Shown: piece after piece, positions 33,379-42,769 of the stretch
Layout: every line of letters begins with the position of its first letter
How positions within the stretch are numbered: position 1 is the stretch's first letter
NCBI RefSeq assembly: GCF_003947415.1
Contig: NZ_QHKL01000014.1
Coordinates: 1 to 64,000, forward strand
DNA: 64,000 bases
Reading direction: 5' to 3'
Source: Amycolatopsis sp. WAC 01376
GTDB lineage: Bacteria; Actinomycetota; Actinomycetes; Mycobacteriales; Pseudonocardiaceae
The notes under the pieces: generated by a model
What the model was told of the DNA's origin: nothing
Database searches by the model: none
Seen by the model: the letters and a program-made list of their open reading frames with translations, nothing else
Program-made: the position numbers and the translations under genes

Positions 33379-33924
33379 GTGACGAGGCGGTTCGACCTGA
33401 CCGACGGGCAGCGCTGGAGCCGTTGCTGCCTGTGCCGTCGCGGCCGAGTCGGCCGTCGTTGTGGAGCAAGCGGCAGCTGATCGACGGGATCCGGTGGCGG
33501 GTGCGTGCTGGCGCACCCTGGCGGGATATCCCCGCGGTCTATGGCTCGTGGTCAGCTGCGTACGCACTGTTTCGGCGGTGGCAACGTGATGGCACCTGGC
33601 GGCGGATACTGACCGCCTTGCAGGCCATGGCCGACGCGACCGGGCGTATCACGTGGGATGTCATCGTGGATTCCACGATCGCCCGAGCGCATCAGCATGC
33701 TGCGGGTGCGCGGAAAAGGGGGATCCGCAGGCCGAGCCGCCCGGCGGAATAACCACCGAACCGGATGATCACGCGTTGGGCCGGTCCCCGGGGCGGATGG
33801 GTAACGAAGCTGCATCTGGGCTGCGAGCAGGGGCAGAAGCCGTTGTCGATCGTGCTGACCGCCGGGCAGCGTGGCGACAGCCCGCAGTTCATCCCCGTCC
33901 TGGCCGGAACGTCTGCTGCGTAAC
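33379..33924 (+). mobile_element. IS5-type transposase, multiply frameshifted
   Basis: The frame 33423-33752 reads PSLWSKRQLIDGIRWRVRAG, APWRDIPAVYGSWSAAYALF and DVIVDSTIARAHQHAAGARK, the first half of an IS5/IS427-group transposase with the first DDE Asp. The start (LTD-x-Q... EPLLPVP) and the second part (TKLHLGCEQGQKPLSIVLTA, GQRGDSPQFIPVLAG) are in other frames. An inverted repeat GAGGTCTCCGGT...ACCGGAGACCTC (about 33304-33363) lies just upstream. Inactive copy. Confidence 0.8.
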
Positions 33925-33966
33925 CTGCTCGACAACGTCGTGCGTCACGCGCGTGCTCAGCCTTGA
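33907..33966 (+). pseudogene. Sensor histidine kinase N-box fragment
   Basis: ERLLRNLLDNVVRHARAQP then stop matches the N-box helix (L-x-N-L-L-D-N-x-x-R-H) of histidine kinases. Only about 20 codons remain, fused to the end of the IS remnant. Confidence 0.45.
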
Positions 33967-34250
33967 TCACTTGGCCGGCCACATCGTCGGTCATACCCGC
34001 TCCTACTCACTCGTTCGGTCCTGGTCGGCGCCACGTGCGCCTACAACCAGGTCAGAAGGCGTAGAGGTGGTCTCTCCCCGACGCCATCCGTGCCTGTGCC
34101 GAGCCCTTGAGCATGGCCGTCGACTCCATGTCAGGCAGCCGGGGAAAGCAACGATCTACGACCCGGGCGGTGGAGTTGACCCGAATCCTTAGTCCATTGT
34201 GGTCGCACCTAACGCACTCACATGCCTGGTGAGCGGCTGAGACAGTGCCG
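33967..34250. other. Gene-free stretch
   Basis: No frame with family motifs or codon bias was found here. It is probably scarred by the adjacent IS. Confidence 0.4.
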
Positions 34251-35012
34251 CTAGTGATCCAGGTCTGTGGCGACGGATGGCAGCTTCTGCGTATGTGTTG
34301 AGAAGATGCGCGCGACGCCCTCGCGAACGGCTGTCCAGTCTGTCTCGGGTACGTGCTGCAGTGTGGCGGCCAGGGATAGTGAACGCTGCTGGTGTTCGTG
34401 GCGGAGCTGTTCGAGGTCGAGTGGGATGTCTGGATCCAGCCCGCGGGCCTCGATCTCGGTGATGCGCTGGTCCATGGCATCGATCAGTTCTCGGTCGAAC
34501 TTCTCCAGGGCTCGCAGGAACAGCTCGGTGGGGACGCTCGCCTGTCCTTGCCTCGGCACAGTGCAGTCGAGTCCGTGCTCGGCGGCGTGCCGCCAGTCGA
34601 CGGTGATTGTGTCCCGGTCGGCGAGCGTCCGCCACCACACGATGCGTGGCGAGGCGGTGAGGTAACTGGTGTACATGAAGTGGCTGCTGTACCAGTCGAG
34701 AGCTGCCTCCGCGTCCTCGACACCTGCCCCGCACCAGGCATCCTGATCGCTGGTCATGAGGTCGACGAGGTCCGCGGGCACCGGTTCCAGCAGAGACGGC
34801 AGCACTTCCAGAAGGTCTTCCCACAGCCGGACGACGTAGTAGTCGACTGGCGAGGGCTGCCCTGCAATGGCGTTTGGCGGGTGGTGGAACAGCTTGTGTC
34901 CGTCCACTTCGATCCAGTACCAGCCGTCGGTCAAAGCGAACCAGTGCAGATCGCGATCATCCCAGGACTCCACCTCGGCCAGCGGCCTCAGACGGAAATG
35001 AAAACGGATCAC
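34251..35012 (-). CDS. DUF5984 family protein
   Basis: A 253-residue soluble protein starting MIRFHFRLRPLAEVESWDDR and DLHWFALTDGWYWIEVDGHK, the recognised opening of DUF5984 proteins common in Streptomyces and relatives. The middle includes YVVRLWEDLLEVLPSLLEPV and ASPRIVWWRTLADRDTITVD; the C-terminal third is helical (EKFDRELIDAMDQRITEIEA). No catalytic motif is evident and the function is unknown. It stands alone on the minus strand, ahead of the IS remnant, and is followed upstream by a broken repeat-protein gene. It is intact while its neighbours are not, which suggests selection. Confidence 0.8.
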   Translation of the reverse strand: MIRFHFRLRPLAEVESWDDRDLHWFALTDGWYWIEVDGHKLFHHPPNAIAGQPSPVDYYVVRLWEDLLEVLPSLLEPVPADLVDLMTSDQDAWCGAGVEDAEAALDWYSSHFMYTSYLTASPRIVWWRTLADRDTITVDWRHAAEHGLDCTVPRQGQASVPTELFLRALEKFDRELIDAMDQRITEIEARGLDPDIPLDLEQLRHEHQQRSLSLAATLQHVPETDWTAVREGVARIFSTHTQKLPSVATDLDH

Positions 35013-35093
35013 CGTGGCAGTGTGCTCACCACCTTGGACTGCTGTCGAGCCGTTTGCCTCTGACGTCCCTCACGCCGATGTGCGTTCGAGGAA

Positions 35094-36015
35094 TCAGCTC
35101 TCCGGAAGATTCCCGGGATACGCGGCGGTCAACGATTCCATCACTTCGGTGGGTAGTACCGGGTTGGCGGCCGCGTGTCGAGCCAGGTCCGGGTCGTTCG
35201 CAAGTTTGATCAGAATGTCGGTCGGCAGGTTCGGGTGTTCCGCGGCCCACCGTCGCGCGGTGTCGTCTCCGAGGCACAGCAGCAGGGTTTCGGCGCGGGT
35301 GTTCGAGTGTTCGGCGACCGCCCGGTACGTCCGCCGTGCGGTGGCGTTGCAGGCCATGTGGTGCAGCAGTTCAGGGTCGCAGTGGGGGTTCGCGGACAGC
35401 GCGGGGGGCGGGGCGATCCCTTTGACGACATGGATGTTGTCGTCTGCCACGAGAAGTTCGAAGACGTCCGCGAGCAGCGCGGTGCGCTGAGCGACCAGCA
35501 TCCGGGCTCGTGGAGACGGTGACGTCGCGAGAAGACGCAGCTCCTCGTCGGTCGCCGCTATGACGCGGGGCAACCGGACCGGCCCGATCCTGGTCGACTC
35601 GACCAGGTGTGTGAGCACGTCCAGCGGGACCGACGGGGTGTGCACCACGCCTCGCCGTACGTCCGCGGACTCGTCGTTCGCCAGCTCGCGCAGGATCGGC
35701 TCCGCCACCACGGGGTTGACGGCCAGGCCTGCACGGACACCGGGGATGTGATCGGCCGCCAGCCGTTGTTGGGCCTCGAGAGGCAGATCCGGCGGTCAGC
35801 GAGCATCCATCGAATCGCCGTGCTGTCGTGGTCCAGCAGGACGGTCACCTCGTCCAGCGCGGTCGTCGGATCAGCTGCCCGCTTGATGTCACCGTCGATG
35901 TGCCAGGTGGTGTCGCTCGGTGGCACCGCGGGGCGGGCAGGCGGGCACGCAGGTGATCGGGCAAAGCCGGGTTCGCCGTCAGGCCAAGCACGATGTCTCG
36001 GGTTCGTTCGTCCAC
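35094..36015 (-). pseudogene. Leucine-rich-repeat-variant (LRV) protein, frameshifted
   Basis: Three consecutive minus-strand frames carry one repeat protein: VDERTRDIVLGLTANPALPD (start GTG 36015), then ADPTTALDEVTVLLDHDSTA, then GLAVNPVVAEPILRELANDE to EHPNLPTDILIKLANDPDLA. Units of about 24 residues with N-P-x-L-P-x-x-x-L are the LRV/HEAT-like pattern. One missing base near 35795 and another shift near 35920 break it. The C-terminal 205 residues (35094-35711) remain open. Two one-base changes could be sequencing errors. Confidence 0.7.
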
Positions 36016-36164
36016 TCCACACTCACCGGTCCGGTCCGGTCGCCGCGGTCGCGGGCCCGCCTGACGCGGAACAGGCCAGACTACGACCGTTGTCGTGTAG
36101 CACAAACGGTTTTCGGATATCCGTGGGTGGAAGAATCCGATTCGCGGTTGAACTGGTCACGGCG

Positions 36165-36862
36165 ATGAGAGCCGGCTCCGACGTGGAGGTGGCGATCCGT
36201 GCCGCCAACGCCGCGTGCGAGGTGATCCGGCGTTCTTATGGCAGAGCCTTCAAGCGGTTCGAGAAAGGCGACAGAGATTTCGCCATGGGGTGGATCTCGC
36301 CGCGGAGCGCGTGATCCGGAGGGTTCTGCGGGAGGCGTACCCGCGCGATGTGATCCTCGGTGAGGAGTACGGCGCGAACACAGGCGACGAGTCACGGATC
36401 TGGCTGATCGACCCGCTGTGTGGCACCGTGGCTACGCAGCGCGGACGCCGTTGACCGCGGTCAACATCGCCCCGGGTGCTGGGAGCGACGTGCCGTGGCG
36501 GTGTCGGCGGACCCTTTGTTCGGTGAGACTTTCTGGACCGGTGGCTCCGGGGCGTTCCTCCGCCGCGACGGCGGCGACGAGCCCCCTGGTGCCCAGGGCG
36601 GGCGATCGCCTCGTGGATGTCGATCTCGACCCGCCATTCCCCAATGCCGTGCGTGGTGCCCACGACACTGGCGTTGGCCTGGGTCGCGGTCGGACGGCGG
36701 GGCCGCCTACCTCGCCGACGGGCACTTGCGGTACAGCAACGACTGGACCTCCCCTCAGGCCGCGTTTCGGCCGAGAGCGCGGTACCTCTCATCGCGGACA
36801 AGCAGCTGGCGCCGCGTCAAGGGGAGGGAGCGTGGAGCCACCGGGAGAATCTCGGTACGTGT
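36165..36862 (+). pseudogene. Inositol-monophosphatase-family gene, degraded
   Basis: AIRAANAACEVIRRSYGRAF, then in a second frame VIRRVLREAYPRDVILGEEY with GANTGDESRIWLIDPLCGT, then GGAAYLADGHLRYSNDW. These are the G-E-E and D-P-x-x-G-T metal motifs and the C-terminal G-G-A-A-Y segment of IMPase/HisN proteins. The second metal Asp is replaced (PLCGT for PxDGT), and at least three frameshifts occur. Non-functional. Confidence 0.65.
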
Positions 36863-37303
36863 GGGCTGACGGCATCGGGTTGATGCCCCTTCGAGTCCAC
36901 AGCTCGGCGAGTGGCGGCACTGGAACATCGGGCTCGGCGTCCGACCCGCGGTCCCGATGTCAGTCCGCCGCGGTCCTGTCACCGGCCCCGCATGCCAGCG
37001 GCGGACAGACCAATCCGAAGACGCTGTTCGCGGCTCCATCCAGACTCCGTCGCCCCGTGGAAATCGCGCTCGTCAGCTACGGCTTCCGCACCCGGTGTAG
37101 GCGCGTGTCGACATAGTCACCACAGAAGTCGGCGGAGAGCTACTGAAAACGGATTGCCCCGGTGGTAAGGACTTGGGCGCTTAAGGGCAACTACGCCGAC
37201 TCGGAACCATGAGAGGTCTTAAGTCCTCTTCCCAAGAGTGACGCCTTGGTGCAGTATGTCACACGAGGGCATTGAGTCCGGCTCTTCGAATTAGGGGGAG
37301 ATA
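36863..37303. other. Gene-free stretch
   Basis: No supported gene was found. GGGGGAG at about 37294-37300 is the ribosome site of the following secreted-protein gene. Confidence 0.45.
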
Positions 37304-37716
37304 GTGAAGAAGGTTATTTCTGTTGCGGTCGTCGCCACCTTTTCCGCGGGTCTGGTCATACTCGGTTCCGCAGCTCCGGCGAACGCCGCTCCCTGTGAGG
37401 TGACGATTACTGGTGTAGCGGAAAGCTCACGGTGAAACAGTTCCCGGCCGCCTGGTTGAATTTGCAGACCTACTGGGGCGCCGACAATCACGAACATGCC
37501 CGCGGACACGCGAAGATCCCCGAAAACCGCTGGCTGTACCTGGATGTCACCTACCCCGACGGCTCGTACCACGGTTGGGTCAACAGAGTCAAAGGCAAGG
37601 GAACCGCCTGGTACAGCGGCGAGGTTTACACGAAGTACCAGTACGACGGACCCGGCTACAAGGTTCGGGCGTGCACTGACACGGCGGGTGTTTTCACCTG
37701 CACCGGCTGGCACTGA
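37304..37716 (+). pseudogene. Small secreted protein with one-base frameshift
   Basis: GTG 37304 with GGGGGAG upstream starts a clear Sec signal (VKKVISVAVVATFSAGLVIL, cleavage at ANA-AP), followed by PCEVTITGV. At about 37420 the frame shifts by one missing base and continues as LTVKQFPAAWLNLQTYWGAD, NRWLYLDVTYPDGSYHGWVN and VRACTDTAGVFTCTGWH to a stop. Adding one G would give a 137-residue secreted protein with three cysteines in the mature part. The rest looks intact, so a recent mutation or a sequencing error is likely. Function unknown. Confidence 0.7.
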
Positions 37717-38374
37717 TCTCGAGTCGCACTGGAGGGACGGTCCGCGCTCGACGTGGTGCCGCCGCGAAGCAATTGGGCCTGCGGCTTCACGAATGGGCAT
37801 CCCCGAGGTTGGGGAAGAGAGCGCCTCTTGGAGTCTACACATCGCGTAATGCAGGGCCTTCAGACTAGCGATGGTCTCGGCCGGCGCTACACCAATGCAC
37901 AAGAGTGACGACATGCCGCTCGTCTCGCTCTTGCCATTTCGAGTCGCGATATCCAAGACACTCTTGGCTTCGAGGTAGTGCGTCTCCGCCGCATCGCCTA
38001 TCGCGGCCATAGCGGTCCAGGCAGACCGCAGTATATGCTCGCATAGCGGCGCGACATTCGCATCCGCACGCCCTGCCTTAATCGAATTCCTGCCTTCTCT
38101 CGCCGGGCATCAGGCTGCCCTGTTTAGCTTCGGAAACTGTGCGCAAATCCACTCCCGTCACCGTGATCGGAGTTCCAGCAGTCATGAAGGGCGCCGCCTG
38201 CGACGACGACTCCGTCTACGCAAAGTGGCAGACCCAAGCCGGTGAGTGGCCGATTGCCCGGACTTGGATGTCCGATCTCCCAGCTCCGGCTCTGGACATC
38301 CGTTTCCCGCTACACCTGCAGGGCCGGCGCCGATGTCGCCGGTCTTCCGCACTATTCGAAATGGGGTTATCACC
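37717..38374. other. Intergenic region with a possible AlbA-domain remnant
   Basis: On the minus strand (about 38010-37880) DAAETHYLEAKSVLDIATRN with GKSETSG resembles the start of AlbA/Schlafen-type helicase-associated domains (E-x-K-S-x-L-D), but it ends quickly. The rest holds no supported gene. Confidence 0.3.
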
Positions 38375-39853
38375 GTGTCCGAAGTTTCACTTCATCGACC
38401 GATCCGGAAAACCGGGTGGCACAGAGCCATCAAGCTGGCCGTCGGTCTCATGGCCGCCTGCTCGATCATGACCGCCGCACCTCCGGCGGCAGTGGCGTCT
38501 CCTCCGACGCCGTCCTTCCCTGCCGCCATCGACGCCTACGCCGCCTACGACGGCCAAGACCAGTGCCTGCCGATCCAGAAGGGCACCATCGGGTTGCGGG
38601 ACCTGCTGAACCGGGCGTACGGAAACCACGACTCGTCCATCGGTAGGGCCTGCGACTCGGGCGGGCAGAGCGAGCACAAAGAGGGCCGCGCCCTCGACTA
38701 CATGCTGAACATCAGCAACCCGGCCCAGAAAGCCGACGCCGAAGACATCATCAGCTGGTTGCTGAGCACCGACAAGTACGGCAACAAGCACGCGATGGCG
38801 CGCCGCCTGGGAATCATGTACATGATCTGGAACCACCGGATCTGGAAGGCGTACGAGAACCCGGACACGTGGCATTCCTACACCGGGCCGAACCCGCACA
38901 CCGACCACATCCACTTCAGCCTGAGCTGGGCGGGCGCCACGAAGCAGACGAGCTGGTGGACCTCGTCCGAAGTGAGCCAGGAGCCTCGTGGTCCGTTGTT
39001 CAACCGGACGCGGTGGGCGGCCGGTTCTTGGGATGCCAGTGCCATCAAGGTCGATGGGAGTCTCAGCCTCACTGATACCGCGGTCGCGAGTGTTCCCAAC
39101 AGCAACATGTATGTCTTCAATGTCGTCAAGGGTTCCGGTGTCTGGTATCGCGGCCGTACCGCGGCGGGCGACTGGGCCGCCTCGGCATCCCAGATCGACA
39201 CCAACCCCAACATCGCCGCTGTCGCTGCAACAGGTAAGAATGATGGCACTCTCCACGTCTTCACTGTTGTCCCGGGAAGCGGGGTTTGGCATCGAATCCG
39301 TGCTGTCAACGGAACTTGGAGCAGCGCCGCACGCGTGGACACTAATCCGTACACCACCGCTGTCGCTGTCACCGCGCTTCCCAACGACACTCTTGCTCTC
39401 TTCACCGTCATTCCTGGCAGCGGAGTCTGGACACGTGGTCGCACCGCGGCCGGTGTCTGGAGCGCCTCGGCAACCCAGATCGACACGAATCCCTACATCA
39501 CTTCGGTCGCCGCCACTGCACTCCCCGACGACACCCTGCATCTGTTCGCGGTCGTCCCCGACAGCGGCGTTTGGTATCGATACCGCACCGCGGGCGGGGT
39601 GTGGGGTTCCTCGGCGGATCTGATCGACGCCAACAGCGCGATCCTTTCCGTCTCGGCGGCAGGTCTGCCCGACGGAACCCTTCATGTCACCAGCGTCGTG
39701 CCGGGCAGCGGTATCTGGGACCGCACCCGCAAAACAACGGGCGCCTTCACCAGCGCCACCCACGTCGACAGCAACAAAGAAATCTTCGCCACCTACACGG
39801 CGGGACTGAACAACGGAACCCTCCAGGTCGGCGGACTCGTCAACGCAGCCTGA
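38375..39853 (+). CDS. Secreted M15-like cell-wall hydrolase with C-terminal repeat domain
   Basis: A 492-residue exported protein. A Sec signal (AIKLAVGLMAACSIMTAAPP) ends near VASP. The next 190 residues hold HKEGRALDYMLNIS, ISWLLSTDKYGNKHAMARRL and SYTGPNPHTDHIHFSLSWAG, the H-x6-D and H-x-H metal-site pattern of M15-type/ARB_07466-like peptidoglycan hydrolases. The C-terminal 290 residues are about six repeats of 45 residues (SGVWYRGRTAAGDWAASASQ, IDTNPNIAAVAATGKNDGTL), probably a beta-propeller that binds wall glycans. GTG 38375 is tentative; ATG 38333 is in frame. It probably acts on peptidoglycan outside the cell. Its end converges with a DUF2637 remnant. Confidence 0.82.
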   Translation: MSEVSLHRPIRKTGWHRAIKLAVGLMAACSIMTAAPPAAVASPPTPSFPAAIDAYAAYDGQDQCLPIQKGTIGLRDLLNRAYGNHDSSIGRACDSGGQSEHKEGRALDYMLNISNPAQKADAEDIISWLLSTDKYGNKHAMARRLGIMYMIWNHRIWKAYENPDTWHSYTGPNPHTDHIHFSLSWAGATKQTSWWTSSEVSQEPRGPLFNRTRWAAGSWDASAIKVDGSLSLTDTAVASVPNSNMYVFNVVKGSGVWYRGRTAAGDWAASASQIDTNPNIAAVAATGKNDGTLHVFTVVPGSGVWHRIRAVNGTWSSAARVDTNPYTTAVAVTALPNDTLALFTVIPGSGVWTRGRTAAGVWSASATQIDTNPYITSVAATALPDDTLHLFAVVPDSGVWYRYRTAGGVWGSSADLIDANSAILSVSAAGLPDGTLHVTSVVPGSGIWDRTRKTTGAFTSATHVDSNKEIFATYTAGLNNGTLQVGGLVNAA

Positions 39854-40452
39854 CCCGGTACGGCGGGCCTGGGCCCCGGCCGGCCAGGGCCCGCCGTACC
39901 GGACCGCTTCGTTGGCTGCGGGGATGTGTCGATGCGCTGAGGCCGCGTATTCCAAAGAGTTTCGGGAGTTATCGACGCGGGCGGACTCGGCGCCTGCGCT
40001 GAAACTGCAACGTTCTCGACAGACGACGCTGCGGACGCGAGCTCACGAAGTAGCACGGGCCCAACATCGGCCCAGCCGATCAGCAGGAGCGGGCCAACTG
40101 CATCGAACATCGCACGGCCGATCTCTCCCGCGGTGAGTGGCTCGGCCACGTTCAACGCCAGCGTGACGAAACTCGAAAGCAGCAGCAGGCGCTGTGCTGG
40201 CCGGATCACCTCGGCAGAAGCTCCACGCAGCGACAGCTGTCGGATCGCGATCAGCAGCGCCAACACCGACAGGTCCACGGCGGGCGCGACCAGTGGAGCC
40301 ACTCAACCAGGTACGCCGAGCCGGAGCCCGAAGGCCAGAACGTTGCCGAACCCGAACAGGAACGTCAACCCCACGATAACGCCGACGATGACCGTGACCA
40401 GCTGCAGAACAGCGTCACCCTCAACCGGAAAACCCACAGCTTTTGCAGACAG
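39793..40452 (-). pseudogene. DUF2637 membrane protein of integrative elements, inactivated
   Basis: The frame begins at a CTG codon (40452) where a start is expected, GAGGAG lying 7 nt upstream, and reads AVGFPVEGDAVLQLVTVIVG, VIVGLTFLFGFGNVLAFGLR and LGVPG. An in-frame TGA at 40303-40305 sits where the family has Trp. Then APLVAPAVDLSVLALLIAIR and EIGRAMFDAVGPLLLIGWAD follow. These helices are typical of DUF2637 proteins on actinomycete integrative elements. Start-codon loss and a nonsense codon indicate decay. It lies 156 bp from a 3' half tRNA gene. Confidence 0.75.
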
Positions 40453-40608
40453 GAAGTAACTCCTCGTAACCAGCAATCCAAGATCAACTGGCGATATTCA
40501 GGCGACCGGAACGCGCCGCAACGCGTTCCAAGCCACCCCAACGAGGAGGAACGAGAGACCGCGGACCTGCAAAAACGAAGGAAATGCCTGGTCAGGAGCT
40601 AGATCGAT

Positions 40609-40658
40609 CTTCCCTGACACGGAAGAGGTCACTGGTTCAATCCCAGTATCGCGCACCA
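40609..40658 (+). tRNA. 3' half of tRNA-Val(GAC): probable att scar
   Basis: CTTCC-CTGACAC-GGAAG forms a complete anticodon arm with anticodon GAC (Val). AGGTC variable region, T-arm ACTGG-TTCAATC-CCAGT, acceptor strand ATCGCGC, discriminator A and CCA follow. The 5' half is replaced: upstream bases (CAGGAGCTAGATCGAT) cannot form the D-arm or pair with the acceptor strand. A 3' tRNA half of about 50 bp is what tyrosine-recombinase elements leave as one attachment site. Not a functional tRNA. Confidence 0.85.
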
Positions 40659-40675
40659 TCTGTTTTCGCAGGTCA

Positions 40676-40709
40676 GAAGCCCTGCTCCTCCTCGGAGGGG
40701 CGGGGCTTC
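40676..40709. terminator. Hairpin after the tRNA half
   Basis: GAAGCCC (40676-40682) pairs with GGGCTTC (40703-40709), with a partly paired GC-rich interior. Such hairpins commonly follow tRNA genes. Confidence 0.55.
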
Positions 40710-40839
40710 AGTCGTTCTCAAGACGGCATTCGATGGCCTTCGGAGCCGTCTCAAGCTGGGCGTCACGGAAGTGGCGTGCAGGTGCCATGCCTGCACACGT
40801 AACCAGCACAACTCCAGCGATTACTACGGCCCACCGCGC

Positions 40840-41387
40840 GGCGGGAAGGTCTTCGACGATCCGTCCGGCGTACATCACCAGGATCCGTACGCAGGTCTGG
40901 GAAACCACCGCGATGTCGTGGCTGATGATCAGCCGCGGTTCGCACAGCAAGCCCATGCCGATCATCGCGCGCCGGCGCATGCCACCGGAGAATTCGTGCG
41001 GGTACTGTCGCCGCCGGGATGCGCACCGCACGCATCCGGTCGACCGCGCGGGAAAGGGCATCGCCGCGCGAAAGTCCTTGATGCTGCTCGGAAACCTCGG
41101 CGAGCTGGCGGCCGATGCGGCGGACCGGGTTGAACGAGGTCATCGGGTCCTGGAACATCGCCGGCGAGGTGCCCAGCAGCGTCCGCAGTTCGCGCTCCGG
41201 CGTGGTGAGCACCGGGATGCATTCGCTGACGACGCCGATCGCCTCCCCCGGACGCACGGTGAGGCTCACCCCTCGCACCGGTACCGTCCAGCCGGACTTC
41301 CCGGGGGAACGCGACCTCCAGGTTTTCCACTACCAACAGGGCGTCATCGGCCCTACCGGGTTCCGTTCCCGGCTTCCGGGCAGGCAT
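40840..41387 (-). pseudogene. Peptide ABC transporter ATPase (DppD/DppF type), degraded
   Basis: ATG 41387 starts a frame with ADDALLVVENLEVAFPRE; after a shift it reads VPVRGVSLTVRPGEAIGVVS, but the Walker A lysine loop is gone. Then follow TSPAMFQDPMTSFNPVRRIG (Q-loop) and, in another frame, YPHEFSGGMRRRAMIGMGLL (signature) and IISHDIAVVSQTCVRILVMY (switch region; Walker B is deleted). The D-P-M-T-S-x-N-P motif marks the oligopeptide/dipeptide group. Deletions and frameshifts make it inactive. Confidence 0.75.
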
Positions 41388-41440
41388 CGGCAGCGGTCGC
41401 GGCAGCCGGGTCCGGAGGCCGATCACCCCGGCGACCGTCG

Positions 41441-42265
41441 CTAGGGGTTGTACGTCTGGTTCGGGACGGACGTTGTCTCGTCGGTTCCGTAAATGCCGGG
41501 TGGCAGGGCGGGCCGTCGCGCGTCCCGCCGGTACGCGAGGACGGCCGTGGCGGCAGCGAGCGCGGCGTAACCCACCATCCACCAGGTGAAGCCCGGCGGT
41601 GACCGGTGGCTGAACAGCGGGTCGATCAGGCTCACGACCGGGAAGACCGCGGGCGGCAAGAGCCAGCGGTCCTGTAAGCGCAACTCCTTGTCGACGGCGA
41701 TCGACGCGGCGTCTTCGCCACGGCCCCGGCGCCTGACGGTCCAGACGAGGATCGTCGTGCAGCAGATCGCCCCCCAGCCGAGGATGGCCAGCCATGTCCA
41801 GGCGAAGGTGCGCGACGAGGTGGTGAGGTACATGGCCACGGCCAGCGCCGCACCCCCGACGAAGGTGATCAGGAACGAGGCCAGGTACCAGCCGCCGAGA
41901 ACTCCTGCGGCCGACGGCGGGCGCCGGTTCGGTGCCGGAAGGCCGCCCAGTTGCCGTTCCCGGTGGAGGATCGACGCCCATTGCCCGAGCGAGATCGCGG
42001 CGACCGTGAAATACGCGTACCGGCTTTCGGGCATCTCCACGCCTCGCACGCCTGGAAGATTTTGCATGTAGCTGTACGTGATCGTGACCGCGAAACCGAA
42101 GATCACAGCGCCCACCAGCCACAGGATGCCGGTCGTGGTTCCCCGCGTCTGCCGCGCGGCGATCCTGACCGTGAGCGGCCTGGACGGTATTCCGACCCGG
42201 ACGCCGCGTTTGCCCAGCCACGCGCTGGTATCGGCTATTTCGATCGCAGTCGGTTGACTCCCCAT
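41441..42265 (-). CDS. Hypothetical multi-span membrane protein
   Basis: A 274-residue protein with six likely membrane helices: GILWLVGAVIFGFAVTITYS, YFTVAAISLGQWASIL, GGWYLASFLITFVGGAALAV, WLAILGWGAICCTTILVWTV, LLPPAVFPVVSLIDPLF and WWMVGYAALAAATAVLAY. The N-terminus and a central loop are basic and cytosolic. It has no catalytic or transport motif that I recognise. The stop lies 53 bp from the start of the ABC-transporter remnant. It is intact among pseudogenes and alone in orientation, so it is probably expressed independently. Confidence 0.65.
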   Translation of the reverse strand: MGSQPTAIEIADTSAWLGKRGVRVGIPSRPLTVRIAARQTRGTTTGILWLVGAVIFGFAVTITYSYMQNLPGVRGVEMPESRYAYFTVAAISLGQWASILHRERQLGGLPAPNRRPPSAAGVLGGWYLASFLITFVGGAALAVAMYLTTSSRTFAWTWLAILGWGAICCTTILVWTVRRRGRGEDAASIAVDKELRLQDRWLLPPAVFPVVSLIDPLFSHRSPPGFTWWMVGYAALAAATAVLAYRRDARRPALPPGIYGTDETTSVPNQTYNP

Positions 42266-42514
42266 ACCGGACCTACGCTCACGGCCCGGCCGAGGTTGCC
42301 TCAGGGTTGGTCCCGGCGGCGCGCAGGTGCTGTGCCCGAGTTGGCAGGCGGAGCTAGCGCCTGTTTCATATCAAGGGGTAAGGCGAACGTGGCGTGGCCG
42401 GAGTTGGCGGCTAGGGCGGGACTGGCCGAAGAGACGCCTTCCCGACTGTCTATTAGGGACATTTTCCGAGGTGTCAGTGTCCGAGTTGGGCGAGTTGTGC
42501 GGTTTGGGGAGGGG

Positions 42515-42560
42515 GTCGTGAGTGGTAAAGAGGGTTAGAACGCTACTTGCCACTCACGAC
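42515..42560. repeat. Dyad repeat family, copy 1
   Basis: GTCGTGAGTGG (42515-42525) and its exact complement CCACTCACGAC (42550-42560) flank TAAAGAGGGTTAGAACGCTA-type sequence. The same 11 bp arm recurs near 45.77, 46.13 and 46.59 kb. A nearby GGGGTAAGGCGAACGTGGCG (about 42376-42395) matches a segment beside copy 2. Confidence 0.8.
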
Positions 42561-42769
42561 TCTTGTGGACACTCAGAGCGCAGCTGACTCCTGTCGGCCA
42601 GCGCGGAACCAGGCTTGGGCGCGAAGACCGCGAACTTGGCTTAGGAAACGCGCGCTAGCCGGTCGGGCTGCCGGGCAGCGACGTTGGAGCGTTCCAGTCT
42701 GACGTGGCCGGAGCGGGCCGGATTCTGCGAAACATCCTGAGGGGCGGCAGAAGTCCTAAGGTGGTGGTC

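Noticed and set aside
40609..40658. Functional tRNA-Val gene
   Set aside because: The 5' acceptor strand and D-arm are absent; only anticodon arm to CCA is preserved.
40584..40802. 72-residue plus-strand ORF across the tRNA half
   Set aside because: It is the translation of the tRNA-Val remnant and terminator; no protein similarity.
42704..42769. Upstream extension of the methyltransferase frame
   Set aside because: No ribosome site; GTG 42770 or 42761 fits the methyltransferase start better.
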